Source of the DNA: Sulfuricella denitrificans skB26
GTDB taxonomy: Bacteria; Pseudomonadota; Gammaproteobacteria; Burkholderiales; Sulfuricellaceae
Assembly (NCBI RefSeq): GCF_000297055.2
Contig: NC_022357.1
Span: forward strand, 496,001 to 560,000
Length of the DNA: 64,000 nt
Direction: 5' to 3'
The notes under the pieces are model-generated. The model made no database searches, was not told where the DNA came from, and saw only the letters and a program-made list of their open reading frames with translations. Numbering within the stretch: position 1 is the first letter of the stretch; every line of letters starts with the position of its first letter. Position numbers and translations under genes: made by a program. Positions 1 to 8,758 of the stretch are shown here, one piece after another.

Positions 1-557
1 GCGCCGATGAACAGTACGTTCTGATCTTTTATCGAGGGGAAGATGCGTTCCGCCAGGCGCACCGCGGCGGCGGCCATGGACACGCTGTTAGCGCCGATCT
101 CGGTCTGGGTGCGGACTTCCTTGGCAACCGAGAAGGTGCGCTGGAACAGCTTGTGCAGCAACGTGCCCAGCGTGCCGGCGCGCTCGGCGGTGTTCACCGC
201 CTGCTTCAACTGGCCGAGAATCTGGGTCTCGCCCAGCACCATCGAATCCAGTCCGCTGGCGACGCGGAAGGCGTGCTTGACCGCTTCGTTCTGAGGCAAA
301 GTATAGAGGTGCGGCTCGATGGCCTGCTTCTTGATGTGGTGGAAATTTGCCAGCCATTCGATGGTTTGCTGCGGGCTGTCGGTGTTGCAGTAAATTTCAG
401 TGCGGTTGCAGGTGGAAAGAATCGCCGCCTCTTTAACCTGGCGGTGGTCGACCAAGTCGTGCAGTGCCTGTTCCAGTGTTTCAGCGTGGAAGGCGACCTG
501 TTCGCGAACTGCCAGGGGAGCGGTTTGGTGATTGATTCCGAGGGTGAATAACTGCAT
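1..557 (-). CDS. hemA: Glutamyl-tRNA reductase, N-terminal part (cut by window edge)
   Basis: Reduces glutamyl-tRNA(Glu) to glutamate-1-semialdehyde, the first committed step of C5-pathway tetrapyrrole synthesis in the cytoplasm. Reading minus from 557, the protein begins [19 protein letters not shown] and carries the STCNRTEIY motif with the catalytic cysteine at residue 50, the position known for E. coli HemA. The [15 protein letters not shown] segment and the S/AEERI-type linker to the NADPH domain follow. About 185 residues are visible of a usual 415-430; the C-terminal part lies off the left edge. The cytochromes and hemW elsewhere in the window imply heme demand. The family assignment is secure; the promoter region is not resolved. 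Confidence 0.96.
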   Translation of the reverse strand, partial: MQLFTLGINHQTAPLAVREQVAFHAETLEQALHDLVDHRQVKEAAILSTCNRTEIYCNTDSPQQTIEWLANFHHIKKQAIEPHLYTLPQNEAVKHAFRVASGLDSMVLGETQILGQLKQAVNTAERAGTLGTLLHKLFQRTFSVAKEVRTQTEIGANSVSMAAAAVRLAERIFPSIKDQNVLFIG

Positions 558-829
558 GGTTCAATTGTGCACTTTTCGCTGCGGTCTTGGCAACTAGCCG
601 GGAAATTGACCGAAAAGACGGTGGGAGGTGGTTCTAAAAGGGAACCAAACCGCCGACACGGGGGTTTCAGCAATTCTTGCGGTGCCGCCACGCGGTTTGC
701 CGTAAACCTGCGTCAATCTGATTGATAACGTCAAATTGTAACAGAAAACCGCGTTCGATTTGTTATGCGAATTGGACATCAACCCACTGGCGTTGTTGCA
801 AGGGGCGATACGATGGGATCGTCCTGCGT

Positions 830-2668
830 TCACTGGGCTTGCTCGGATGGCTTTGCTGCTTTCTCCTGAACCGGCGGCACATAACTCAGCAGAATGTCGC
901 CATCTACCGGTTTTAACGGGAATTGCTCGGAATAGAATAAAACCGTTCCGTCTGGACGCAACATTAGTGTCGGCAGGGCTTCTTCAGGCTCTATCTGAAG
1001 ATGATTTTCGTAAGAGTACGTCTGCGTAAAGTGCGTTTTTTTGAACTTCCAGTTGCGGTAGTTCCGGCGTTCCAATTCTTCCTTGGTTGCCATTGGCCGC
1101 AAGGCGATTACGCCACGGTGAGCAAGCTTGATGCTCTTTTTCTCCTGCGCCTCAGCGGTATCATGCATGGGAAGCTGGAATACTTGATTGCTCCCGAATT
1201 CTGGAGCAAATCGCGAGCAGACCAAAGCGTTGTAGGCATCGTTGGCAGTAGTGGCCAGCAGGAATCCCATGTCGTTGAGTTCAAGTGCCATTTCGGCGTG
1301 TTCCGAGAGAATTTCCCCATAGTGGGTGCGAATACCGGACAGACGGGCCTCGTTCAGGTTGTGCCATCTGGAATCGGCAATCAGCACCGAGATATTCATT
1401 TCTTTGAGCTGGATGGCGAGATCGGTGCTCCAGTTTGAAGCGCCAACAATAAGGATGCCGTTCTGATTTGCCGAAGCCAACCCCAGTCGGCGCGCGAGCC
1501 AACCGATAGTCGAGCCATGCAGGATGACGGTAAGCAAGACGAGGGACACGATCAAGGGAAGCAGGAGGTCGGCCCCCGCGTAACCTTGCGCGTCCGCGCT
1601 TGCGGCGAACACTCCGGCCACAGTGACCGCAACGACCCCGCGCGGAGCAATCCAGGCAAGAAGGACGCGCTCCCGCCAGTTCATACCGAGCCCCACGGTG
1701 GATAGCAGGACGGAGACCGGCCGTATCGCGAACACGACGAGGGCGAGCAGCACACCGCTACGCCAGTCAAGCCGGGTCAGTATGTGAGGGTCCAGATTCG
1801 CCGTCAGGATGACAAAAATGCCGGATACCAGCAGGATGGAGACATACTCCTTGAGCCGTCTTAACTCTTCGATGCTGCGCAACTGCATGTTACCTATGGT
1901 CATCCCCAGCAGGGTAGTCGCAAGCAGGCCGGCCTCATGCTGGGCCAGGTTGGCAAGGCCGTAGCAAAGCAGGACAAAGGCGAGCGTAACCGGCGCTTTC
2001 AGAAACTCAGGCACATCGTCCCGGCTGAATGCCTTGCCTAATAAATAGCCGCCGCCTACTCCCAGTGTTATTGCGGCTGTGAGGGCGGCTGCTAATCCAC
2101 TCAGCACCTGGAGAATCGCAGCGTCGGACCCAAAATACAGAAAATACTCGAACACCAGAACCGCCAGCAACGCGCCTGTCGGGTCGTTGATAATTCCCTC
2201 CCATTTGAGCAATGAGGCAGGGCGCTGCTTGAGTCTTGCCTGGCGGAGCAAAGGCATGATGACCGTCGGCCCCGTGACAACGATGATGGCGCCAAAAAGC
2301 ATTGCTACCGGCCAGGAAAGGCCACCAACATAATAGGCAGCAATACTCCCCAGAAAAAAAGTGATTGCAACGCCCGCGGTGCCCAGCCGCCTAACGCCTG
2401 GTCCGGCTTCCCTGAGCTCATGAAAGCGGAGATTCATTCCCCCCTCAAACAGGATAATAGACACCATTAACCCAACAAGAGGGTTAAGCATGGCGCCAAG
2501 CTGTTCACTGGGCCGAATCAATCCTAGCCCGGGTCCTGCCGCAAGGCCGGCTATCGCAAGCAGGAGTATGGCGGGGAGTCGAAAGCGCCAGGCCAGCCAT
2601 TGCGCGCCGATACCCAGGGCAGTGACGATAATAAAAAAACCGGAAAAGTGAATTGCCAAATCAGTCAT
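830..2668 (-). CDS. CPA1-type Na+/H+ (cation:proton) antiporter with C-terminal nucleotide-binding-like domain
   Basis: Probable inner-membrane monovalent cation/proton exchanger. Residues 1 to about 390 form roughly twelve hydrophobic helices typical of the Na_H_exchanger fold, with the conserved FEGGMNLR segment and the INDPTGALLA motif (the ND pair expected for proton/cation coupling). After about residue 395 a soluble region begins GILIVGASNWSTDLA and resembles a TrkA-N Rossmann domain, with a basic and acidic tail after it. I chose the start at 2668 (MTDLAIHF) because GGAG lies nine bases upstream; an upstream ATG at 2683 adds MEFGS but has no good ribosome site. Length is then 612 aa. 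Substrate ion cannot be read from sequence. Family certain, specificity unknown. Confidence 0.88.
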   Translation of the reverse strand: MTDLAIHFSGFFIIVTALGIGAQWLAWRFRLPAILLLAIAGLAAGPGLGLIRPSEQLGAMLNPLVGLMVSIILFEGGMNLRFHELREAGPGVRRLGTAGVAITFFLGSIAAYYVGGLSWPVAMLFGAIIVVTGPTVIMPLLRQARLKQRPASLLKWEGIINDPTGALLAVLVFEYFLYFGSDAAILQVLSGLAAALTAAITLGVGGGYLLGKAFSRDDVPEFLKAPVTLAFVLLCYGLANLAQHEAGLLATTLLGMTIGNMQLRSIEELRRLKEYVSILLVSGIFVILTANLDPHILTRLDWRSGVLLALVVFAIRPVSVLLSTVGLGMNWRERVLLAWIAPRGVVAVTVAGVFAASADAQGYAGADLLLPLIVSLVLLTVILHGSTIGWLARRLGLASANQNGILIVGASNWSTDLAIQLKEMNISVLIADSRWHNLNEARLSGIRTHYGEILSEHAEMALELNDMGFLLATTANDAYNALVCSRFAPEFGSNQVFQLPMHDTAEAQEKKSIKLAHRGVIALRPMATKEELERRNYRNWKFKKTHFTQTYSYENHLQIEPEEALPTLMLRPDGTVLFYSEQFPLKPVDGDILLSYVPPVQEKAAKPSEQAQ

Positions 2669-2880
2669 TGATCCGAACTCCATTCAGGCTTATCGATACT
2701 TGTCGCCATAATCAAACGGGCGGGGTAAAACATTGTACTGGATGTTGCCAATTGTATTTTTTTCAGAGGAGAGATCGACTGAGTAACCGGCCTCTTCTAA
2801 AGAGAAGTACGTGCGCCGGATGGATGGCCACGTAAGGGCTGGGCGGACATTTGCCGACACGCGGATTTTGTCTCGTCCAA

Positions 2881-2917
2881 AACAAAAACGGCAACCAAAC
2901 TGGTTGCCGTTTTTGTT
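2881..2917 (-). terminator. Rho-independent terminator downstream of tRNA-Phe
   Basis: A near-perfect inverted repeat, CAAAAACGGCAACCA paired with TGGTTGCCGTTTTTG around a three-base loop, lies just beyond the CCA end of the minus-strand tRNA-Phe. Read minus, the stem ends in a TTTTTGTTTT run, as expected for intrinsic termination. Confidence 0.85.
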
Positions 2918-2924
2918 GAATATC

Positions 2925-3000
2925 TGGTGGCCCGGGGCGGAATCGAACCACCGACACAAGGATTTTCAATCCTCTGCTCTACCGACTGAGCTACCGGGCC
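2925..3000 (-). tRNA. tRNA-Phe (anticodon GAA)
   Basis: Minus-strand sequence starts GGCCCGGTAGCTCAG and ends with an encoded CCA. The acceptor stem GGCCCGG pairs with CCGGGCC, the anticodon loop reads TTGAAAA giving anticodon GAA, and the T-arm carries GTTCGATTC. Length is 76 nt. An intrinsic terminator follows directly. Confidence 0.97.
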
Positions 3001-3135
3001 ATGCTACTTAAGCAGAACTGATTTTACTCAGAATGAAAGATCAAACCAGCAAAACCAAAGCGCGCTATTAAAGCCTTAAACCCGGGATTAGTCAAGAACA
3101 GATTGCCTCGCGCCTGTTTGCCCAAGTTGCAATGA

Positions 3136-4497
3136 TTAATGGGAAGGGGGCGGGAATTCGGCGCTCACCCGGAGTCCGCCAGCCGTCGTAGCACGGGAGA
3201 AGGCAATGCGGGCCTGGTGAATTTCCGCAATACGCAGAGCGATGGATAATCCCAGCCCGACACCCTCAACCTGGGTCGGGCTGAAGCGGCTAAAGCGCTG
3301 ACCCAGCTGGGTGAGTTGCTCATCCGGCACGCCGGGGCCGCTATCGCAGACTTCAAGTTGATGAGTTGAATTATTCAAGGCCTGTATCGCCACGTCTATA
3401 TGCCCCCCTACGGGCGTATAACGGATGGCGTTGTCTAGCAGATTGCGCACCAGCACGTGCAGAAGGTCGGGCGAGCCTGAAATGGGCGCTCTGTCTTCTG
3501 CGGCCAGTTCCAGTTCGATATTTCTGGCAAGCGCCTCGGGTCCCAGTTCTGCGCAACATTCGCGGGTCACTGCGGCAAGGTCTACCGGCTCGAGGTGAGT
3601 TGAGGCGGAAAGCTCATCAAGCCGTGCCAGTGTCAGCAACTGCCCTACCAGATGGCTCATCCGGTCCATGCCCTGCAATGCCTTATGCAGGCTTTCCAGG
3701 CGCTCCGCAGAGTTCTCGGTCAGCATGGCTGCCTGCACTTGCGCCCGTAATGCGGCAAGCGGGGTGCGCAGTTCGTGTGCGGCGTCGCTGGTAAAGCGCC
3801 GCTCGTTCTCCAGCGTTGCGGCGACGCGGGTGAGTAGTTGGCTGAGCGCATCGAGGACCGGTTTGATTTCCTTCGGGGTATCTTCAAGGTGGATCGGGTC
3901 CAGCCGTTCCGGCGAGCGCAGGTTCAGTTCCTGAGCCAGTTTACGCAGGGGGCGCAGGCCGAAGCTGATCGCCATCAATGCCGCAAAGGCCAGCAGAGGA
4001 ATCCCGAACAGGAAGGGCGCCACGTTGTGCCAGGCCACTTCGCGAGCCAGTTCGTTGCGGGCCATGCCTGTCTGTCCGACCATCACCTCGATATTGCGGC
4101 GCGTGTCGCGCTGCCGGTAAAAGCGCCACTGTTTTCCCTGCCACTGCCCTTCGCTGTAGCCTTCCGGCGGAAGCGGGGCGGGAAGCGCCGCCGGCGCAGT
4201 GCCGGAGTGCAGAATAAGGCGGGGAGAACCCTCTTCGGTAGCCCATACCTGGAATGCGATGGTTTGCTGATATTTGTGCACGGCCTGGCCAGTGTTTTTT
4301 GTTTCGTCGTCATCTGCGTGGGAGGCAACCGCAAGCAGGGTCTGGCCCAGCTGGGCGAGCTGGGCATCAAAAATTTCGTCCACCTCGTGGAGCGCATTCT
4401 TGTAACTTTCATAACCCGCCAGCACGCCGAACAGGGTCACCGCAGCCAGCATCAGGGCAACCAGGCGCGCTTGCAAAGAAAGGTTGCTGAAATTCAT
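3136..4497 (-). CDS. Sensor histidine kinase, QseC/PmrB-like
   Basis: Membrane sensor that phosphorylates the adjacent response regulator. It has an N-terminal membrane helix (about residues 10-30), a periplasmic domain of about 130 residues, a second helix (about 160-182), a linker with GLRPLRKLA, a dimerisation/phosphoacceptor helix with HELRTPLAALRAQ (His about 241) and an ATPase domain with N box NLLDNAIRYTP, G1 box DSGPGVP and G2 box GVGLGLSI. Length 453 aa fits the QseC family. Its start overlaps the regulator stop codon as ATGA (4494-4497), so the two are translationally coupled. The divergent SHP/cytochrome operon suggests a redox or ligand signal; this is inference. Confidence 0.92.
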   Translation of the reverse strand: MNFSNLSLQARLVALMLAAVTLFGVLAGYESYKNALHEVDEIFDAQLAQLGQTLLAVASHADDDETKNTGQAVHKYQQTIAFQVWATEEGSPRLILHSGTAPAALPAPLPPEGYSEGQWQGKQWRFYRQRDTRRNIEVMVGQTGMARNELAREVAWHNVAPFLFGIPLLAFAALMAISFGLRPLRKLAQELNLRSPERLDPIHLEDTPKEIKPVLDALSQLLTRVAATLENERRFTSDAAHELRTPLAALRAQVQAAMLTENSAERLESLHKALQGMDRMSHLVGQLLTLARLDELSASTHLEPVDLAAVTRECCAELGPEALARNIELELAAEDRAPISGSPDLLHVLVRNLLDNAIRYTPVGGHIDVAIQALNNSTHQLEVCDSGPGVPDEQLTQLGQRFSRFSPTQVEGVGLGLSIALRIAEIHQARIAFSRATTAGGLRVSAEFPPPSH

Positions 4498-5156
4498 GCC
4501 TGCCGCTCCACGCTATAGCCGATGCCGCGCAGGGTGCGGATGAAATCGGCGCCCAGTTTTTTGCGCAGATGGTGGATGAATACCTCGATGGTGTTGCTTT
4601 CGACGCTGTCGCCCCAGCCGTAAAGGCTCTCTTCGAGTTGCATACGGGTGAGGACGCGGCCGGCGTTTCGCATCAGTAGCTCGAGAATGGCGAACTCTCT
4701 GGCTGAGAGTTCGACCGGCTGACCCTCGCGCCATGCCTGGTGCGCCGCGGGGTCGATCTCGATGGCGCCGATGCCCAGGCGTGCCGTGGCGTGGCCGCCG
4801 GAACGCCGGATCAGTGCGTGCAGCCGCGCCGCCAGTTCTTCCATGTCGACCGGCTTGACCACGTAATCGTCCGCGCCCAGGCTGAATCCCTTGAGCTTGT
4901 CCGATTTTTCGTCGCGGGCGGTCAGGATCAGGACGGGGGTCTGCAATCCGGTTTCTCGCGCCGAACGCAGCACGGTAAGACCGTCGAGCTGCGGCAATCC
5001 GAGGTCAAGCACGACCGCGGCGTAAGTCTCGCTCGCCAGCGCATGCACGGCTTGCCGTCCATCGCGCAGCCAGTCAACGGTGAAACCCAGATGGCCGAGG
5101 CTTTTCTGGATGCCGTCACCGAGCAAGGTGTCATCCTCGACCAGCAGAACTCTCAT
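4494..5156 (-). CDS. OmpR-family response regulator, QseB/PmrA-like
   Basis: DNA-binding partner of the downstream histidine kinase. The receiver domain (1-115) has the acidic pocket VEDD, phosphoacceptor Asp51 in VVLDLGLPQLDG and the conserved KP (VVKPVDMEEL). The C-terminal winged helix (about 125-218) carries the LSAREFAILELLMRN and GIGYS signatures. Length 220 aa is typical. It is divergent from the SHP operon; a CTTAA-N6-CTTAA element in the 110-base gap matches the known PmrA/QseB box, suggesting that it regulates itself and the cytochrome genes. Exact signal unknown. Confidence 0.93.
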   Translation of the reverse strand: MRVLLVEDDTLLGDGIQKSLGHLGFTVDWLRDGRQAVHALASETYAAVVLDLGLPQLDGLTVLRSARETGLQTPVLILTARDEKSDKLKGFSLGADDYVVKPVDMEELAARLHALIRRSGGHATARLGIGAIEIDPAAHQAWREGQPVELSAREFAILELLMRNAGRVLTRMQLEESLYGWGDSVESNTIEVFIHHLRKKLGADFIRTLRGIGYSVERQA

Positions 5157-5174
5157 CGCGCGACCTTCACAACA

Positions 5175-5190
5175 TTAAGCATCGGTTAAG
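5175..5190. promoter_or_regulatory. Putative PmrA/QseB-type operator
   Basis: Plus strand reads TTAAG-CATCGG-TTAAG, i.e. CTTAA-N6-CTTAA on the minus strand. This direct repeat with 11-base periodicity matches the PmrA/QseB box (YTTAAK-N5-YTTAAK). It sits 18 bases upstream of the response-regulator start and 77 bases upstream of the SHP start, so it could serve both divergent units. Confidence 0.6.
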
Positions 5191-5266
5191 ACTCCTGGTT
5201 CACACTCTGTTCCGAGCCTCAGGAAAAGCACATCGGAACTGTTTGTTGGATAAAGGAGATTGTATT

Positions 5267-5686
5267 ATGACTGCAAAGAAAATCGGCGTCGCCATTCTGT
5301 TTATTGTAGGCGCTGGCGTCGCCTACGCGGAAACTCCATCTAGCCTGATTACCGGCTACACTGCCGAGGCCGCGCGTGCCACGCCGGGTTTTGCCCCTTC
5401 AGCGGAGCGCGGTCAAAGTTTGTTCATGCGCAAATGGGGGGTGTCGAAAACCATGCCGAGTTGCGCGACCTGCCATAGCGATCAGCCCACGGCGGAAGGC
5501 AAGCATGTGGTGACCAGCAAGCGCATCGCCCCGCTTTCTCCCGCCGTAAACCCGAAACGCTTTACCAATTTGGCCAAAGTCGAGAAATGGTTCGGGCGCA
5601 ATTGCAAGGAAGTGGTCGGACGCGAGTGCAGCGCGGCGGAAAAAGCCGATTTTATTCAATTTGTCAGTAAAGGGAGCCAGATATGA
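5267..5686 (+). CDS. shp: SHP-type class I cytochrome c (DUF1924), sphaeroides heme protein
   Basis: Exported monoheme cytochrome. Residues 1-22 form a signal peptide ending AYA; the heme motif is CATCH (mature SCATCHSDQP). The remaining sequence (RFTNLAKVEKWFGRNCKEVVGREC) fits the DUF1924/SHP family, which in Rhodobacter sphaeroides binds oxygen and has an asparagine as labile sixth heme ligand. Two extra cysteines near the C terminus resemble the disulfide seen in SHP. The start at 5267 is chosen by AAAGGAG seven bases upstream. Length 139 aa. Its TGA overlaps the next ATG (ATGA). The gene order SHP, diheme cytochrome c, cytochrome b matches known SHP clusters. Confidence 0.88.
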   Translation: MTAKKIGVAILFIVGAGVAYAETPSSLITGYTAEAARATPGFAPSAERGQSLFMRKWGVSKTMPSCATCHSDQPTAEGKHVVTSKRIAPLSPAVNPKRFTNLAKVEKWFGRNCKEVVGRECSAAEKADFIQFVSKGSQI

Positions 5687-6144
5687 AAATATTCATTGCC
5701 ATTCTTTTGATTGCACTCTCGTCTTCAGCGCTGGCCGATGGCCGCAAGCTTGCAGTGCCCGGCAACCCCCTATGGCAGACCGAGTGCGGCAGCTGTCACA
5801 TGGCTTATCCACCCCAACTGCTGACGGCGGCAAACTGGCGGCAGATGATGAAAGGACTGGATAGCCACTTTGGTGCCAACGCTACATTGGATGCGAAGGA
5901 AGGCGCCGAAATACTGGCCTTCCTCGAGCGCTATGCGGCGCGCGATCAGAGGTACAGCGCGAACACGCAGCGCATCACCGATACGGCGTGGTTTCAGCGC
6001 GAGCACCGCGAGGTGTCGAATTCGGTTTGGACGCATGCCAAGGTTAAAAGCCGCGCCAATTGCACTGCCTGCCATGTGACCGCCGAGCGCGGCGACTGGT
6101 CGGAGCACAGCATCCGCATGCCTGACGGGCGGCGCTGGGAATAA
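5683..6144 (+). CDS. Diheme cytochrome c (DHC), electron partner of SHP
   Basis: Secreted or periplasmic electron carrier, 153 aa. Signal peptide MKIFIAILLIALSSSALA; two heme motifs, CGSCH (about residues 35-39) and CTACH (about 126-130). Known DHC proteins of this type donate electrons to SHP. Start overlaps the SHP stop and the cytochrome b gene begins 12 bases downstream, so all three are one transcript. The family assignment rests on heme motifs, size and gene context. Confidence 0.86.
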   Translation: MKIFIAILLIALSSSALADGRKLAVPGNPLWQTECGSCHMAYPPQLLTAANWRQMMKGLDSHFGANATLDAKEGAEILAFLERYAARDQRYSANTQRITDTAWFQREHREVSNSVWTHAKVKSRANCTACHVTAERGDWSEHSIRMPDGRRWE

Positions 6145-6156
6145 GGAGAAGATATC

Positions 6157-6765
6157 ATGAACAAGATACTGGTTTGGGACCTGCCGACACGGGTCGGCCA
6201 CTGGCTGCTGGTGGCGAGCTTCGCCGTGGCCTGGTTAACCGGTGAGAGTGAAACTTTCCGCCTGGTTCACGTTGCAGCCGGCTATACGATGGTGGCCGTT
6301 CTGGCTTTTCGATTATTCTGGGGCATCGCCGGTACGCGTTACGCGCGCTTCAGCTCGTTTCTGTTTTCGCCGCGGCAGGCGCTGGATTATCTCGCCGGGT
6401 TGCTGCGCGGCGGGAAGAGCCACTGGGTCGGCCACAATCCGGCAGGCAGCTACGCGATCTATCTGCTGATCCTGCTTGGATTCGCTTCAGCAGGTAGTGG
6501 CTGGGCGTTTTATAATGAGCTTGGTGGCGAATGGATGGAGGAGTTCCACGAATTTCTGGCCAGCACCATGCTCGCCGTGGTTGGATTTCACGTGGCCGGC
6601 GTTGTAGTGAGCGGATTGCTTCACCGCGAGAACCTGGTGCGTAGCATGATCAACGGTTACAAGATCGGGAGCAGCGAAGAGGCGATTTCATCAAAGCGGG
6701 TGCTGTGGGCGGTGTTGCTGATCGGGCTCGCTGGATGGGCTGCGGTGACGGCTTTCCTGCCCTGA
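6157..6765 (+). CDS. Cytochrome b561-domain membrane protein
   Basis: Four-helix membrane cytochrome b that probably passes electrons from the quinone pool to the diheme cytochrome and SHP. It begins KILVWDLPTRVGHWLLV, the conserved start of this family with a helix-1 heme-ligand His, followed by further His residues in LVHVAAGYTMV and VVGFHVAGVV. Length 202 aa. A strong ribosome site AAGGAG precedes the ATG. Last gene of the SHP operon. Redox partners are inferred from context. Confidence 0.88.
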   Translation: MNKILVWDLPTRVGHWLLVASFAVAWLTGESETFRLVHVAAGYTMVAVLAFRLFWGIAGTRYARFSSFLFSPRQALDYLAGLLRGGKSHWVGHNPAGSYAIYLLILLGFASAGSGWAFYNELGGEWMEEFHEFLASTMLAVVGFHVAGVVVSGLLHRENLVRSMINGYKIGSSEEAISSKRVLWAVLLIGLAGWAAVTAFLP

Positions 6766-6949
6766 GATGCCGATCCAGGCGCGCTGGCCAGACCATCAGG
6801 CCGGTGACAACCTGGAGTGGGAAATAGCCAAAGTTGGCGTCGCGCCTGTTGCCGGCCAGCACTGCTGGCTGGCCTGGCGTTTCTTTATCGCTCCGGCAAA
6901 GGTGGGTATACTCCTCGGCAGACAGGATACACGCCATTCGAGGTTTTTC

Positions 6950-7864
6950 ATGAGCCATCCCCGCTTCAATCCCTTCGGACTCGACAACGATGTCGACTAC
7001 CAGAGCTGGCGCAGTCTCAAGCTGGAAAACTACCCGGCCAGCTTCGCTGATCTGGTGGTGCAGGTCAACGATCCGCGCCACCTGACCCGATCCGAACATG
7101 AGGCCATTCTGGCGCTGTGTCGCAAGACCAACATGGCGCTACACGTCAGCAAGGTGGGGCAGGAAGCCGACAAGGAAGTTGCACGCCAGCTGGGCCTGCA
7201 ATTCGGTCTGGAGCGCCTCGACCGTAATCTGCTTGCCGATGACGACGGCATCACCTCGATCGCCGTGCATGCCAGTGGCGAGCGTCAGCATTACATTCCG
7301 TATACCGACCGTCCGATCAAGTGGCACACCGACGGCTATTACAATCCGCCCGAGCGCAAGATCTGGGCGGTGCAGCTGCACTGTGTGAGCAGCGCGGCCA
7401 GCGGCGGATCCAATGGTTTGATGGATCATGAAATCGCTTACATTCTGCTGCGCGATGCCAACCCTGATTACATTCGCGCCCTGATGGAGCCGGATGTCAT
7501 GACCATCCCCGCGCGCATGGATGATGACGGCATTGCACGGCCGGACCAAACCGGCCCGGTGTTTTCCCTGCACCCGACCAGCGGTGATCTGCATATGCGC
7601 TACACTGCCAGAACGCGGAGCATCAGCTGGAAAAAGACGCCCTTGGTGGAAGCTGCCGTCGCCTTCCTCGATGAGTTATTGAACAGTGATTCGCCCTATA
7701 TTTTCCGCGGTCGCCTGGAGCCGGGCATGGGCCTGATCTGCAACAACGTGCTACATGACCGCACCGCATTTAGCGACGATGAGAGCAGTCGACGTTTGCT
7801 GTACCGGGCTCGTTACTATGACCGCATCAAGGGCACGGAACTGGCAGTAGCGTACCCTGCCTGA
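6950..7864 (+). CDS. TauD/TfdA-family Fe(II)/2-oxoglutarate-type dioxygenase
   Basis: Probable non-heme iron oxygenase, 304 aa. The facial triad is visible: HTDGYYNP gives the HxD pair (about residues 125-127), NNVLHDRTAF gives the distal His and SRRLLYRARYYD the 2-oxoglutarate-binding Arg. The start MSHPRFNPFG at 6950 is preferred; an open frame continues upstream to 6767 but that extension is unlike the family. No ribosome site is obvious. The substrate cannot be deduced, and the gene stands alone after the SHP operon, 185 bases from it. Confidence 0.8.
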   Translation: MSHPRFNPFGLDNDVDYQSWRSLKLENYPASFADLVVQVNDPRHLTRSEHEAILALCRKTNMALHVSKVGQEADKEVARQLGLQFGLERLDRNLLADDDGITSIAVHASGERQHYIPYTDRPIKWHTDGYYNPPERKIWAVQLHCVSSAASGGSNGLMDHEIAYILLRDANPDYIRALMEPDVMTIPARMDDDGIARPDQTGPVFSLHPTSGDLHMRYTARTRSISWKKTPLVEAAVAFLDELLNSDSPYIFRGRLEPGMGLICNNVLHDRTAFSDDESSRRLLYRARYYDRIKGTELAVAYPA

Positions 7865-8036
7865 CAGATCAAACCGAGCAGGGTACGGAATGGCGTTTGA
7901 CGAACGTCAGCGTAATCAGCAAGAACAGCGAAAAAATCTCTCAGCAGCAGCATGTGCCGGTCGAGAATGAGGCGTGGCGTGATGAAGCGCGCCATTATGT
8001 GGATAGAAAGTAAAAAATTATTCTGGAGGTGGACGG

Positions 8037-8375
8037 ATGGAAGTATGGTTTATGTGGCTGGCGCGCCTGATGTTTTTGGGTATTTTTCTCATGGCCGGTG
8101 GAATGCTTTTCCGTGTATGGGCCATCGCTGTGCGCAAGGATGATCGCTACGTAGCCGACTGGCGCGGCAGGAAAATCGGTGATGGCAGGACTTGGGCTAC
8201 GACCGTCCTGGCGGTAAATGTTTTTTGTGGGGTCGGTTTGCTGGGGGTGGGGGTCTCGGTTTTGCTGCTGGGGCTGGAGTTGACCACATGGATGGGTCTG
8301 GCGGCCTTTGTGCTGTGGACTTATTACTTTTTGTTGCAACTGGCTTCCCAGCGGGCAAAGCGCTTATCTCCCTGA
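8037..8375 (+). CDS. Small membrane protein of unknown function
   Basis: 112 aa with three hydrophobic helices (about residues 5-27, 58-82 and 86-106) and a basic cytoplasmic loop between the first two (RKDDRYVADWRGRKIGDG). An excellent ribosome site GGAGG stands seven bases before the ATG, supporting it as a real gene. No recognised family. It is flanked by a dioxygenase gene and a long non-coding region, so context gives no function. Confidence 0.65.
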   Translation: MEVWFMWLARLMFLGIFLMAGGMLFRVWAIAVRKDDRYVADWRGRKIGDGRTWATTVLAVNVFCGVGLLGVGVSVLLLGLELTTWMGLAAFVLWTYYFLLQLASQRAKRLSP

Positions 8376-8758
8376 AATTGCCGTGTCCGGCTAGCTGAGG
8401 GCAGGCCAGCTACTTTGCTCCAGTCAAGCTAAGGGGTCCGGCTCTACGCCATACAGCTTCGGCTTGGTTTTCTAATCTGTTTGCGCAACATTCGGGTAAA
8501 AACAACAAGATATATATTCATTTTTGACCTTCTGCAGAGCAGCTTCCTCAAATCGCGCGGCGAATTTCAAGTGTTATCTATATGACCTATATAATACAAG
8601 TGGTTGATGGCTGCCAAATAACGATAGTTCCATTGGCAGAATTTGGTGTAAACTCATTCGCGCAAGTTTGCAGTAGAAGCAGTAGAAGCAGTAGCAGTAG
8701 AGCAAGATGGGTGATAAAAAATTAACCAAAGTTCACTTCATTTCAGGAGAGAGAAAAA
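8376..8758. other. Non-coding region upstream of the symporter operon
   Basis: 383 bases without a convincing gene, AT-rich in its middle. It should hold the promoter of the DUF4212/symporter operon; AGGAGAG before the ATG at 8759 is the ribosome site. The only distinctive element is the CAGTAGAAG tandem repeat at 8671-8700. Confidence 0.5.
8671..8700 (+). repeat. Short tandem repeat, CAGTAGAAG x2 then CAGTAG x2
   Basis: Two perfect copies of CAGTAGAAG are followed by two copies of CAGTAG, about 60-90 bases upstream of the DUF4212 start, in its probable promoter or leader. Units of 9 and 6 bases could expand or shrink by slippage. Confidence 0.8.

Noticed and set aside
787-800. 14-base sequence CTGGCGTTGTTGCA shared with 21943-21956 in the groESL insertion
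   Set aside because: A 14-base match is expected by chance several times in 64 kb, and the flanks do not align.
8671-8700. CRISPR-like direct repeats
   Set aside because: Units are 6-9 bases and contiguous without spacers.
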